This document shows, piece by piece, positions 50,422-57,848 of a stretch of DNA of 64,000 nucleotides; position 1 is the first letter of the stretch, and each line of letters starts with the position of its first letter. The notes beneath the pieces were generated by a model that saw nothing but the letters and a program-made list of their open reading frames with translations, did no database searches and was not told the origin of the DNA. A program made the translations under genes and the position numbers. Source of the stretch: GCA-2737665 sp044344795 (GTDB lineage Bacteria > Bacteroidota > Bacteroidia > Palsa-965); assembly GCA_044344795.1 (NCBI GenBank), contig JBIJCF010000003.1, forward strand, positions 62,001 through 126,000. The letters are read 5' to 3'.

Positions 50422-52443
50422 TTATAATTTTTTAATAACGAATTCCGGAGCAAAGCGAACAACAAGACCAATTATTCTCCAAAATAAATTTGGATAAACG
50501 GCAAAAGATGTTGTGTTGCTCATGATGGCATTGGCAATATCTTCCGGTGTGTTGGCGTTTTTGGGAAGATCAAGATGAGCAGTCATTTTCGTTTTAACAA
50601 ATCCCGGAGTTACCGCTTGTACCTTTACATTGCGACCTTTCATATCCTGACGTAATCCGAATAAAAATTCATGAAAACCGGCTTTAGCACTTCCGTACGC
50701 GTAATTCGATTTTCTGCCTCGTAATCCTGCAACTGAACTCATTCCAATGATACGTTCCAATTTCGGATTGTTATCATGAACAATTAAATTTAATAATGTA
50801 ACAGGTGCAGTAAAATTAACAGTTAAATTACGACGGTATAATTCCGGATGTTGTTGTGCTTCTTCGTTGGTAATCAATACTCCTGCTGCATACATTACCC
50901 ACGAAGGTTTTGCAGGAAGTGATTGATAAAATGCAGCCAACGATTGTTCATTTTCCACATCGACCGCAATTGCCGTTGCACAACCACTCAACTTGTTGGA
51001 GTGAATAAATTGTGCAAGAGTGGATGTATCTCTTGCTGCCAACTGTAATTTTCCGCTAGGATACTTCTTAGTATAAGCTAGGGCTGTAGCACGGGCAATA
51101 TCACTATTTGCTCCAATAATTAAAAAATGATGTTCAGCCATTTCTTGTAGTCGAATTTGTTGATGCGATTGAAACGCTTTGCTGTCGGGAATTGCAGCTG
51201 CTTTGGCATACTGCCGGCGAAAATCGTCTCTTTTCAGTCGTGCGTCTTTGCTTAAATAAATTTTACCTCCATAACTGGTGACCAGTTCATCAATACGGTC
51301 GAGAATAGGCCAAATGCGCGGCTCAATTTTAATATCCAGTGCCAAGGTGTATCCTTTCATTGGAAAATGCAGGTAACGATCTTCATGTGACGTACCAAAC
51401 AATTTCAATACTGCCAGGAATGAACCCAATTTATGTTCAGATAAAATCTCCAGAACCTTTTTTACTCCTTCAAATGACACTTCTTTGGGGAGTACAAATT
51501 GATATTGAATAAATCCGTTCTTCCCGTAAATTCTATTCCAATGATGAATTTTGTCCAAAGGATAGAAGTAAGGGTCATAATGAACTATGGCATTTCCGGA
51601 AGAACTTGGTTTATTATAATAAAGTGCATTAAATATTTTAATAAATAATGGATTTAGTACCCATTTCGGAAACATGAATGGCACTTTTAATCCGGGAGCA
51701 CGATGAATTTGCAGTGCCTTGGAATCTTTTATTTCTTGAGATTCTGCGTGTTCTGCCAACAATAAAACAGATCTTCCAAGTTGTTCGCCTTTCGCTAAAC
51801 AATCGATCCAGGCTACCGAATACGTGGTGTCCTGATTTTCTTCGAACAATCTGAATATCTCATTCAGATTTTTCGCACGAATAGCCCGCTGTCGAATGAA
51901 TGATGTTTCAATTGGTTTAAGTCGTAATCCAAGCTCTGTAATAATTCCGGTTCTTCCCATACCACCCGCAGTTTGAATAAACAATTCATTGTCGGGTGTT
52001 ATGTTAATTAAATTTCCGCCTGCATCTACCAAATTAAAATATGTGACATGATCGCTGAAAACTCCGTCAATATGGTGATTCTTGCCATGAATATCAGAAG
52101 CAAGTGCTCCACCAACAGTAATAAATTTTGTACCCGGAGTTACCGGTAGAAAAAAACCTTTCGGAACACATAATTCCAATATCTGATCCAGCAAGACTCC
52201 TGCTTCACAGCGAATGACGCCTGTTGCCGTATCGAAATCAATTATTTTGTTGAGTCGGGTAGTGGAGACTATATAATTCGATAGTGACGCATCTCCGTAA
52301 CAACGCCCGTTTCCACGCGCAATCACAGGTTGTCCCGAGGTAACAAGTTCCTTGATTTCCTGAACGGTTTCCGGATAAATGACTACGCTTTCCGTTTTCG
52401 GATACAGTCCCCAGTTCGCAACTTCTTCACGAGTCTTCTTCAT
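50422..52443 (-). CDS. Fused DprE1-DprE2: decaprenylphosphoryl-ribose oxidase and keto-reductase
   Basis: 673 residues. Positions 1-430 match DprE1: an FAD-binding NGRCYGDASLSN (45-56), PGTKFITVGGALASDIHGKN (103-122) with the following HH, GRTGIITELGLRLKP, YQFVLPKE, LKLFG and the active-site lysine K399 in YLSKDARLK. From 437 the chain becomes an SDR like DprE2: GANSDIARATALAY (444-457), N-x-G-type NFTAP, S569/S570, Y583 and K587 in YAYGSAKAG. Together they epimerise C2 of polyprenyl-phospho-ribose to arabinose. In mycobacteria these are two proteins. The residue matching Cys387 of M. tuberculosis DprE1 is Ala368. One base separates its ATG from the ubiA stop. Confidence 0.86.
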   Translation of the reverse strand: MKKTREEVANWGLYPKTESVVIYPETVQEIKELVTSGQPVIARGNGRCYGDASLSNYIVSTTRLNKIIDFDTATGVIRCEAGVLLDQILELCVPKGFFLPVTPGTKFITVGGALASDIHGKNHHIDGVFSDHVTYFNLVDAGGNLINITPDNELFIQTAGGMGRTGIITELGLRLKPIETSFIRQRAIRAKNLNEIFRLFEENQDTTYSVAWIDCLAKGEQLGRSVLLLAEHAESQEIKDSKALQIHRAPGLKVPFMFPKWVLNPLFIKIFNALYYNKPSSSGNAIVHYDPYFYPLDKIHHWNRIYGKNGFIQYQFVLPKEVSFEGVKKVLEILSEHKLGSFLAVLKLFGTSHEDRYLHFPMKGYTLALDIKIEPRIWPILDRIDELVTSYGGKIYLSKDARLKRDDFRRQYAKAAAIPDSKAFQSHQQIRLQEMAEHHFLIIGANSDIARATALAYTKKYPSGKLQLAARDTSTLAQFIHSNKLSGCATAIAVDVENEQSLAAFYQSLPAKPSWVMYAAGVLITNEEAQQHPELYRRNLTVNFTAPVTLLNLIVHDNNPKLERIIGMSSVAGLRGRKSNYAYGSAKAGFHEFLFGLRQDMKGRNVKVQAVTPGFVKTKMTAHLDLPKNANTPEDIANAIMSNTTSFAVYPNLFWRIIGLVVRFAPEFVIKKL

Positions 52444-52444
52444 T

Positions 52445-53311
52445 TTACAAATGCGTCATTACTTCCCAAATGTACACGCCAATTAACAAAGCGCCCATGA
52501 CCAATAACAACGGGTTTTTCAAGACACGTTCTACAGGATCGTCAGAATGGTTTTTACGATGATCGAAATAGGCGAAAGCGATTCCGGCAGAACATAAATT
52601 AACCAGCGCGAAGAAAACGGGTGATTTTACTTGCAAAACAAAAAACGCATGCATATTTAGCAAGACCAATGTTCCTACGGCGTATGTGGCAGAGAAAATT
52701 TGGAGTAACGGGGCGTCCGCTTTTACGTAATCTCGTCCCGGTAATTGATCGTGTTTGCTCACCAAACATTCCATAAAGCGTTTGTGCGTACTGAGCGTAA
52801 GGAACGCGAGTGTGGTAGTAGCAAGGAACCAACCTGTCAATTCAGCATCAAGAATTACAGAACCGTAAAATAAACGAATTACATAAAACGAACTCAACAC
52901 CACGATATCAAACAAACGCAGAGCTTTCAGAAATGTAGAGTAGGTGTAATTTAAAATAAAATAAATACCCAACACCACAACGGCCCACTTGCTGATTTGC
53001 CACGAAAGTACAATAGCAATGACCAGTAGTAGCAGTGCAAAAATCAAGGCTTGTATGGGTTTTACTGCGGCAGCTGCTAGTGGACGCAACATTTTTTTAG
53101 GATGCGCGCGATCACGATCGATATCCCGAATATCATTAAGGATATAACCGGACGAAGCCATAAGCGAAAAAGAGAGTATGCCTAAAGCCAATTGAATAAT
53201 AGCATCTGCGTTATGAAGCTTACCTGCAAGCACGGGCGGTAATGCAATCAGCAAATTTTTAACCCAATGTTTGGGTCGCATCAACGTTAACAACGCAAAA
53301 CTAGAGTTCAT
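52445..53311 (-). CDS. UbiA-family 5-phosphoribosyl-polyprenyl-phosphate synthase
   Basis: 288 residues, about 8-9 membrane helices. The N-terminus MRPKHWVKNLLIALPPVLAG and the first Asp-rich motif NDIRDIDRDRAHPKK (59-73), followed by RPLAA, are the pattern of decaprenyl-phosphate phosphoribosyltransferase (mycobacterial Rv3806c) and not of UbiA, heme O or chlorophyll synthases. It transfers phosphoribose from PRPP to a polyprenyl phosphate. Its start overlaps the HAD gene end by 11 bases and its stop is one base from the fusion gene's ATG. Confidence 0.87.
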   Translation of the reverse strand: MNSSFALLTLMRPKHWVKNLLIALPPVLAGKLHNADAIIQLALGILSFSLMASSGYILNDIRDIDRDRAHPKKMLRPLAAAAVKPIQALIFALLLLVIAIVLSWQISKWAVVVLGIYFILNYTYSTFLKALRLFDIVVLSSFYVIRLFYGSVILDAELTGWFLATTTLAFLTLSTHKRFMECLVSKHDQLPGRDYVKADAPLLQIFSATYAVGTLVLLNMHAFFVLQVKSPVFFALVNLCSAGIAFAYFDHRKNHSDDPVERVLKNPLLLVMGALLIGVYIWEVMTHL

Positions 53312-53783
53312 GTATGCTGCCGTTTTTTACCCGAAATGCTTTACGAGCTGATTGAAAAATTGGCGTGTCCGCCGAACTGTCACCAATATAGTGGAACTCG
53401 TCTCCGAATTTATCGCGAATGAATTGCAATTTATTGGAACCCTTCAGGTTCACGTCTTGTGTCCCATGAATTTCATCAAAGGTGTTATCGTCTTGCAAAA
53501 CACGTTTCACAAAATCTTCAGGACTCGCAGTTACTAAAACGACGCTTTTGTAATATGATCTGCGATTGCGAAGAAATTCAGCCACTTCCGGCTGCACCAA
53601 TTCATTTATGGAATAAGACAGCTGCACGTTTCGCAGCAACTGCTGTTTGAGCTTCACCAAATTGCCACTGATCAGACCATGATACAAAAGATAAAACGGA
53701 TTTTCGATGAGTTTTTTATAAAACTGTTCAGCGAAAAAATCGTTTTTCAGGTATGTGCCGTCAAAATCAACTACTAATATCAC
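53301..53783 (-). CDS. HAD-family phosphatase, partner of the UbiA protein
   Basis: 160 residues. HAD motif I is VVDFDGTYL with nucleophile Asp6 and acid Asp8; motif II is LVTASPED; motif III/IV is KLQFIRDKFGDEF and YIGDSSADTPIF. It resembles the HAD half of the UbiA-HAD fusions found in many bacteria. Here the halves are separate and overlap by 11 bases. It most likely removes the 5-phosphate from polyprenyl-phospho-phosphoribose, the step before DprE1. Starts at the first ATG of a three-gene minus operon; no clear promoter was seen in the gap up to tRNA-Asp. Confidence 0.85.
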   Translation of the reverse strand: MILVVDFDGTYLKNDFFAEQFYKKLIENPFYLLYHGLISGNLVKLKQQLLRNVQLSYSINELVQPEVAEFLRNRRSYYKSVVLVTASPEDFVKRVLQDDNTFDEIHGTQDVNLKGSNKLQFIRDKFGDEFHYIGDSSADTPIFQSARKAFRVKNGSIHEL

Positions 53784-53925
53784 AAAGGCGCAGGTTAACG
53801 GCGTAAAAATAAGGATTTGTGGGGAGTGGACGGGTAATTAAAGTACGTCCTCATTAGTTCATCTAGGTTTTTTCACGGTAGGAATGAAGCAACGAAATGG
53901 TAATGCTAAAAGAAAAAATGAATTC

Positions 53926-53985
53926 TTCTGAGAGCTTTTTGCGGACCGTCCCGAAGCTTCGGGAGGGACTCGAACTCGCGGCAAT
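53926..53985. repeat. Degenerate 3' copy of tRNA-Asp with an inserted palindrome
   Basis: 53926-53948 is identical (23 bases) to 54006-54028, covering part of the terminator and the tRNA-Asp acceptor end. 53965-53980 matches the T-arm (GGGACTCGAAC, one difference). Between them sits a perfect 16-base palindrome, TCCCGAAGCTTCGGGA (53949-53964), where the intact gene has three bases. The rest of the tRNA is missing. Confidence 0.75.
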
Positions 53986-53990
53986 GAAAT

Positions 53991-54021
53991 AAAAAAAGCC
54001 CTCGTTTCTGAGAGCTTTTTG
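53991..54021 (-). terminator. tRNA-Asp terminator
   Basis: On the minus strand AAAAAGCTCTC, 6-base loop, GAGGGCTTTTTTT (one G-U pair), directly after the tRNA. Confidence 0.8.
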
Positions 54022-54095
54022 CGGACCGGACGGGACTCGAACCCGCGACCTCCGCCGTGACAGGGCGGCATTCTAACCAGCTGAACTACCGATCC
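54022..54095 (-). tRNA. tRNA-Asp (GTC)
   Basis: 74 bases. Acceptor GGATCGG/CCGGTCC (one G-U), anticodon stem CCGCC/GGCGG with loop CTGTCAC (anticodon GTC), T-arm GCGGG/CCCGT, discriminator G. CCA is not encoded. Confidence 0.95.
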
Positions 54096-54133
54096 GTTTT
54101 CCTAAAAACAGCACTTTGCCGTAAATGAGTTTG

Positions 54134-54162
54134 CAAAATTAATTGAATTCCCGAATCTGCAA
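54134..54162 (-). promoter_or_regulatory. Promoter of tRNA-Asp
   Basis: On the minus strand TTG (54162-54160), 18 bases, TAATTTTG (54141-54134), about 38 bases before the tRNA. Confidence 0.65.
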
Positions 54163-54260
54163 ATACTTTTTGAAAATATTCTCTGTTTTTCCTGTTTTTC
54201 AGGGAATTAGAATCGCCTGTCCCTGGAAAACTTAATATCCACTTGTTTGTTAATGATAGT

Positions 54261-54905
54261 ATGAAGTTCACAGCGGAAATGATTGCCTCCATGGAGAAAG
54301 AGGCGAGAAGAAGATTAATTAATTGTTTAGCCGGATTTAAAAGTGCTAATCTTATTGGCACTGTAAGTCCCGACGGCATTCCCAATGTGGCCATTTTTAA
54401 TTCGGTAATTCACTTGGGAGCAGACCCCGCGTTGATTGGTTTTATTCAGCGCCCGGCTTCGGTAGAACGACATACCTACGAAAATATTAAGGCTACCGGT
54501 TATTTCACAATTAATCAGGTGAACAAGGATATTGTAAAGCAGGCGCATCAAACCAGCGCGCGTTACACCAGAGAACAAAGCGAATTTCAACATGCGGGAT
54601 TAACGCCGTACTTTATGTTTAACAATCCTGCACCTTATGTGAAAGAGTCGCGCTTGCGTGTGGGTTGCAAATTCAAAGGAGAAATTCCTATTCCGTTCAA
54701 CGATACTATTCTTGTTGTTGGTGAGATAATGGAAATATGGTCTGAACAAGGCATTATTCAAGAAGACGGTTTTATCGATTTGGTAAATGCCGGAGCCGTT
54801 GCTATTACTGGACTTGATACGTATCATCCGGTTCGTGAAGGTATACGATTGCGTTACGCAAAACCTGATCGAGCTCCGGAAGAAATTGAAATAAAACGGT
54901 GGTAA
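54261..54905 (+). CDS. Flavin reductase-like, FMN-binding split-barrel protein
   Basis: 214 residues from MKFTAEMIASMEKEAR; an in-frame start six codons upstream is rejected because the family begins here. NLIGTVSPDGIPNVAIFNSV (about 30-49) and GFIQRPASVERHTYENI are the FMN and phosphate contacts typical of the flavin_reduct family, and the FTINQV strand follows. It reduces flavin with NAD(P)H or binds FMN in another role. The photolyase gene overlaps its stop by 7 bases, which hints at a flavin-related link. Confidence 0.85.
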   Translation: MKFTAEMIASMEKEARRRLINCLAGFKSANLIGTVSPDGIPNVAIFNSVIHLGADPALIGFIQRPASVERHTYENIKATGYFTINQVNKDIVKQAHQTSARYTREQSEFQHAGLTPYFMFNNPAPYVKESRLRVGCKFKGEIPIPFNDTILVVGEIMEIWSEQGIIQEDGFIDLVNAGAVAITGLDTYHPVREGIRLRYAKPDRAPEEIEIKRW

Positions 54906-56416
54906 AACCTCGCGTTGTTGTTTGGTGGCTGAAGAAAGATCTGCGTCTGAATGATCAGGATGCACTGTACTATGCAACGTTTTTTAAACTATCCATTCTT
55001 CCGGTGTTTGTTTTCGAACCCGAATTGTATTCGGCATCCGACGCATCTCCCCGACATTTTCGATTTTCATTGGAATGTGTTCTTGATCTGCGTTCGCAAC
55101 TGCAGGCGATTGGTGGAGATATAATCATTGGTCATGATAGCGCAATTCAATTTTTTAATGAGTTGCGTCAATGTTTTCAAATTGAAGAAGTAGTCAGCTA
55201 CGAAGAAACCGGCAATTGGTTGAGTTATCAGCGTGACGTTCGTATGAAAAAATGGTTTGCTGAACACCAAATTCGTTGGACTGAATTACCGTACAACGGT
55301 GTAGAACGTGGACTTCGCAAAGCAGGATGGAGTGAACGATGGGAAGCTGCGATGGAAAGTTTAACCACAAAATTGACATCATTAGTTCAATTCGTTGACT
55401 CGTCAACATTCAGGGCGATAACAGAACATAACTTGCGTGAATTGAGTTTGAAGTGGCGGGAGCATGAAGGGTTTCAGCCGGGAGGAGAACGTACGGCACA
55501 TCGGTATTTACAAAGCTTTTTGAAGGAACGCGTACACGGATATAATCGTTCTATTTCAAAACCTGAGTTGGCAAGAACAGGATGCAGTCGACTATCTCCA
55601 TACTTGACATGGGGATGCTTGTCGTTGAAACAAGTGATACATGCAGTATACTCCGCACCGCGTTTAACCGGCAATCATGTAAGTTTTTTATCTCGTATTC
55701 GATGGAGAAGTCATTTCATGCAGAAGTTGGAATCGGAACCGCGTTATGAATTTGAAACGTTAAATCGCGGGTTGATAGATATCGACCGAGGAGCGGATGA
55801 AGCACTGTTGCAGCGCTGGAAGCAAGGAAGGACGGGCTTTCCGATGATTGATGCTTGCATGCGTTCACTCAATGCAACCGGATATCTCAACTTCAGAATG
55901 CGTGCTATGCTGGTTTCATTTGTGTGTCATAATCTTTGGCAAGACTGGAAAATTCCTGCATTACATCTGGCACAACAATTTTTAGATTACGAACCCGGTA
56001 TACATTATCCTCAAATGCAAATGCAGGCTTCGGTTGTAGGCACGCATACTATTCGCGTGTACAATCCTGTATTGCAAGGACAATTGCACGATCCGCAAGG
56101 AAATTTTATTCGTAAATGGATTCCCGAATTGGCGCACATTCCCGGAAGTTTGATTCATGAACCGTGGAAATTGACTCCGTTAGAACGTGCTATGCATGGT
56201 TTCCATGAAGTAGAACAATATCCCGAACGAATAATTGACTGGAACAGCACGGCAAAGTTAGCGCAGCAACGAATTCGCAATGCGATGAAACGAAGTCTGG
56301 CACAGGAAGAAGTTCAACGAATTATCGTCATGCATACCGATCCGGAACGATCGTTCATATCATCTTTGAACGCTTCACCAGATAAGGCATCAGCACCTGA
56401 TGAAAGCCAGCTCTGA
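54899..56416 (+). CDS. Cryptochrome/photolyase-family protein
   Basis: 505 residues from a GTG that overlaps the upstream stop. The N-terminal photolyase alpha/beta domain has VVWWLKKDLRLNDQDAL (7-23). The C-terminal FAD domain has GCSRLSPYLTWGCLSLKQV, GRTGFPMIDACMRSL and MRAMLVSFVCHNLWQDWK, then YEPGIHYPQMQMQA. This arrangement fits class I-like photolyases that repair pyrimidine dimers. Whether it repairs DNA or senses light is not decidable. Its last 62 bases overlap the convergent DUF58 gene; the C-terminal tail (residues after about 475) is low in conserved features. Confidence 0.88.
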   Translation: MVKPRVVVWWLKKDLRLNDQDALYYATFFKLSILPVFVFEPELYSASDASPRHFRFSLECVLDLRSQLQAIGGDIIIGHDSAIQFFNELRQCFQIEEVVSYEETGNWLSYQRDVRMKKWFAEHQIRWTELPYNGVERGLRKAGWSERWEAAMESLTTKLTSLVQFVDSSTFRAITEHNLRELSLKWREHEGFQPGGERTAHRYLQSFLKERVHGYNRSISKPELARTGCSRLSPYLTWGCLSLKQVIHAVYSAPRLTGNHVSFLSRIRWRSHFMQKLESEPRYEFETLNRGLIDIDRGADEALLQRWKQGRTGFPMIDACMRSLNATGYLNFRMRAMLVSFVCHNLWQDWKIPALHLAQQFLDYEPGIHYPQMQMQASVVGTHTIRVYNPVLQGQLHDPQGNFIRKWIPELAHIPGSLIHEPWKLTPLERAMHGFHEVEQYPERIIDWNSTAKLAQQRIRNAMKRSLAQEEVQRIIVMHTDPERSFISSLNASPDKASAPDESQL

Positions 56417-57287
56417 CGTCGGCTTCGATATAATCGATGCGGAATTGGGCACAACGTAACTTGAGTTCGTTACTGAATTTGCGGATGGATTCCAAGTAAA
56501 CTTCACGCACTTCTGCCGGATGCGCTTTTACTTCTTCTCCGGTTTCCACATCTACAAACGTGTAAGGCTTGTTGTCAAAATCGAATTCAAGTTCGGACTG
56601 ACGATCGGTAACATGAAACAACACCACTTCATGTTTATTGTGTCTGAGGTGTTGCAATGCGGAGAACAATTCGTCACTCTCAGTTCCGGAATCGAACATA
56701 TCACTGAAGATCACAATCAATGATCGACGATGTGTTTTATCCGCTACTTCGTGTAATGCTTGAACTGCTTGCGTGGTGTGACTTTGATCGGAAGGCGGAG
56801 CTTGGAGTAATTTCTCCAACTCGTGATAAAGCATTTTATGATGAACAGACCCGGACTTTGCTGCCGTGTGCAATTCTGTCTTATCACTAAACACCGACAA
56901 ACCTATTGCGTCGCGTTGTGTTTTTAATAACTCAATCATGGCCGCCGCACATTTAACGGCGAATGTAATTTTCGAATCTTGTCCCGGCTTTAATTGGTCC
57001 GGAGCAGGGTAGTACATGGATGAAGAATGATCAATAACAATCTGACAACGCAAATTGGTTTCTTCTTCGTAACGCTTCACGAACATGCGATCCGTGCGAC
57101 CGTACAATTTCCAATCGATGTGTTTGGTAGGTTCGCCTTTGTTGTACAACCGGTGTTCGGCAAATTCAACGCTAAAACCATGAAACGGACTTTTGTGCAA
57201 ACCGGTTATAAAACCTTCCACCACTTGTCGAGCAAGAAGTTCGAGGTGACTGAACTGTTGAATTTCCTGTTGCTGTAGAGTATTCAT
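56355..57287 (-). CDS. DUF58 domain protein (vWA-like)
   Basis: 310 residues. The DUF58 signature GEPTKHIDWKLYGRTDRMFVK (about 51-71) and VIDHSSSMYY (near 85-94, the MIDAS-like DxSxS) are present, with IVIFSDMFDSG later. Such proteins occur next to MoxR ATPases and Bat proteins in stress or surface pathways. No MoxR or Bat gene is adjacent here. Its C-terminal 20 codons are read in the opposite strand to the photolyase gene end. The ATG at 57287 gives MNTLQQQEIQQFSHLEL, normal for the family. Confidence 0.88.
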   Translation of the reverse strand: MNTLQQQEIQQFSHLELLARQVVEGFITGLHKSPFHGFSVEFAEHRLYNKGEPTKHIDWKLYGRTDRMFVKRYEEETNLRCQIVIDHSSSMYYPAPDQLKPGQDSKITFAVKCAAAMIELLKTQRDAIGLSVFSDKTELHTAAKSGSVHHKMLYHELEKLLQAPPSDQSHTTQAVQALHEVADKTHRRSLIVIFSDMFDSGTESDELFSALQHLRHNKHEVVLFHVTDRQSELEFDFDNKPYTFVDVETGEEVKAHPAEVREVYLESIRKFSNELKLRCAQFRIDYIEADVRAGFHQVLMPYLVKRSKMI

Positions 57288-57314
57288 GGTTTTTAAAGGT
57301 ACGCATTACGGCAT

Positions 57315-57340
57315 AAAAAATCCCCGCAATTAGCGGGGAT
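57315..57340 (-). terminator. trxA terminator
   Basis: On the minus strand ATCCCCGC, loop TAATT, GCGGGGAT, then TTTTT, 20 bases past the trxA stop. It separates trxA from the DUF58 gene. Confidence 0.85.
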
Positions 57341-57359
57341 ATAAATCTGTAGGATTTTA

Positions 57360-57680
57360 TTAGTTCATCAAAGCATTCAACTTATCCATCAACACTTGTT
57401 TCGGAACTGCACCAACTTGCTTGTCAACAACCTGGCCATTTTTGAAGAACAAAATTGTTGGGATATTGCGAATGCCGTGGTTGGTTGATACGTTAGGATT
57501 GTGGTCCACGTCAACTTTTCCGACGATAGCTTTGCCTTCCATTTCTTTAGAAATTTCCTCTACGATTGGACCAACCATGCGGCAAGGTCCACACCATTCT
57601 GCCCAAAAGTCAACCAATACAGGTTTGTCTGATTTCATTACTACTTCGTCGAAGTTTGCATCTGTAATTTCGAGTGCCAT
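57360..57680 (-). CDS. trxA: Thioredoxin
   Basis: 106 residues from MALEITDANFDEVV; the frame extends 27 codons upstream without a start signal and is not used. Active site WCGPC (Cys30, Cys33), cis-Pro in NIPTILFFKNG, and the buried Asp in LVDFWAEWC all present. Cytoplasmic disulfide reductase working with thioredoxin reductase. A -7-like TAATTTTG is on the minus strand at 57730-57723. Flanked by its own terminator, so monocistronic. Confidence 0.96.
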   Translation of the reverse strand: MALEITDANFDEVVMKSDKPVLVDFWAEWCGPCRMVGPIVEEISKEMEGKAIVGKVDVDHNPNVSTNHGIRNIPTILFFKNGQVVDKQVGAVPKQVLMDKLNALMN

Positions 57681-57848
57681 GATTTTAATTTTTATCTGTG
57701 AATGATTCTTTTGTTCGTTCTCCAAAATTATGGATTTCCGATAACGTACTTGTAGGAACAAGTATTATGCCTTGATGTTTTTACTGACAGCCTGTCACGG
57801 AATTGTTAATTAGTTTAAATCACTTTGTTTCAAAAAACGCGGAAAGCC

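Noticed and set aside
50422..51720. Gulonolactone oxidase or other FAD-linked sugar oxidase for the N-terminal half
   Set aside because: The DIHGKNHH segment, the K399 region and the adjacent SDR and UbiA genes fit DprE1 better.
53301..53783. Phosphoserine phosphatase (SerB)
   Set aside because: Resembles the HAD half of UbiA-HAD fusions and overlaps the ubiA gene; no serine-pathway neighbours.
53859..54071. 70-residue minus-strand frame over tRNA-Asp
   Set aside because: It reads through the tRNA and its degenerate copy; not coding.
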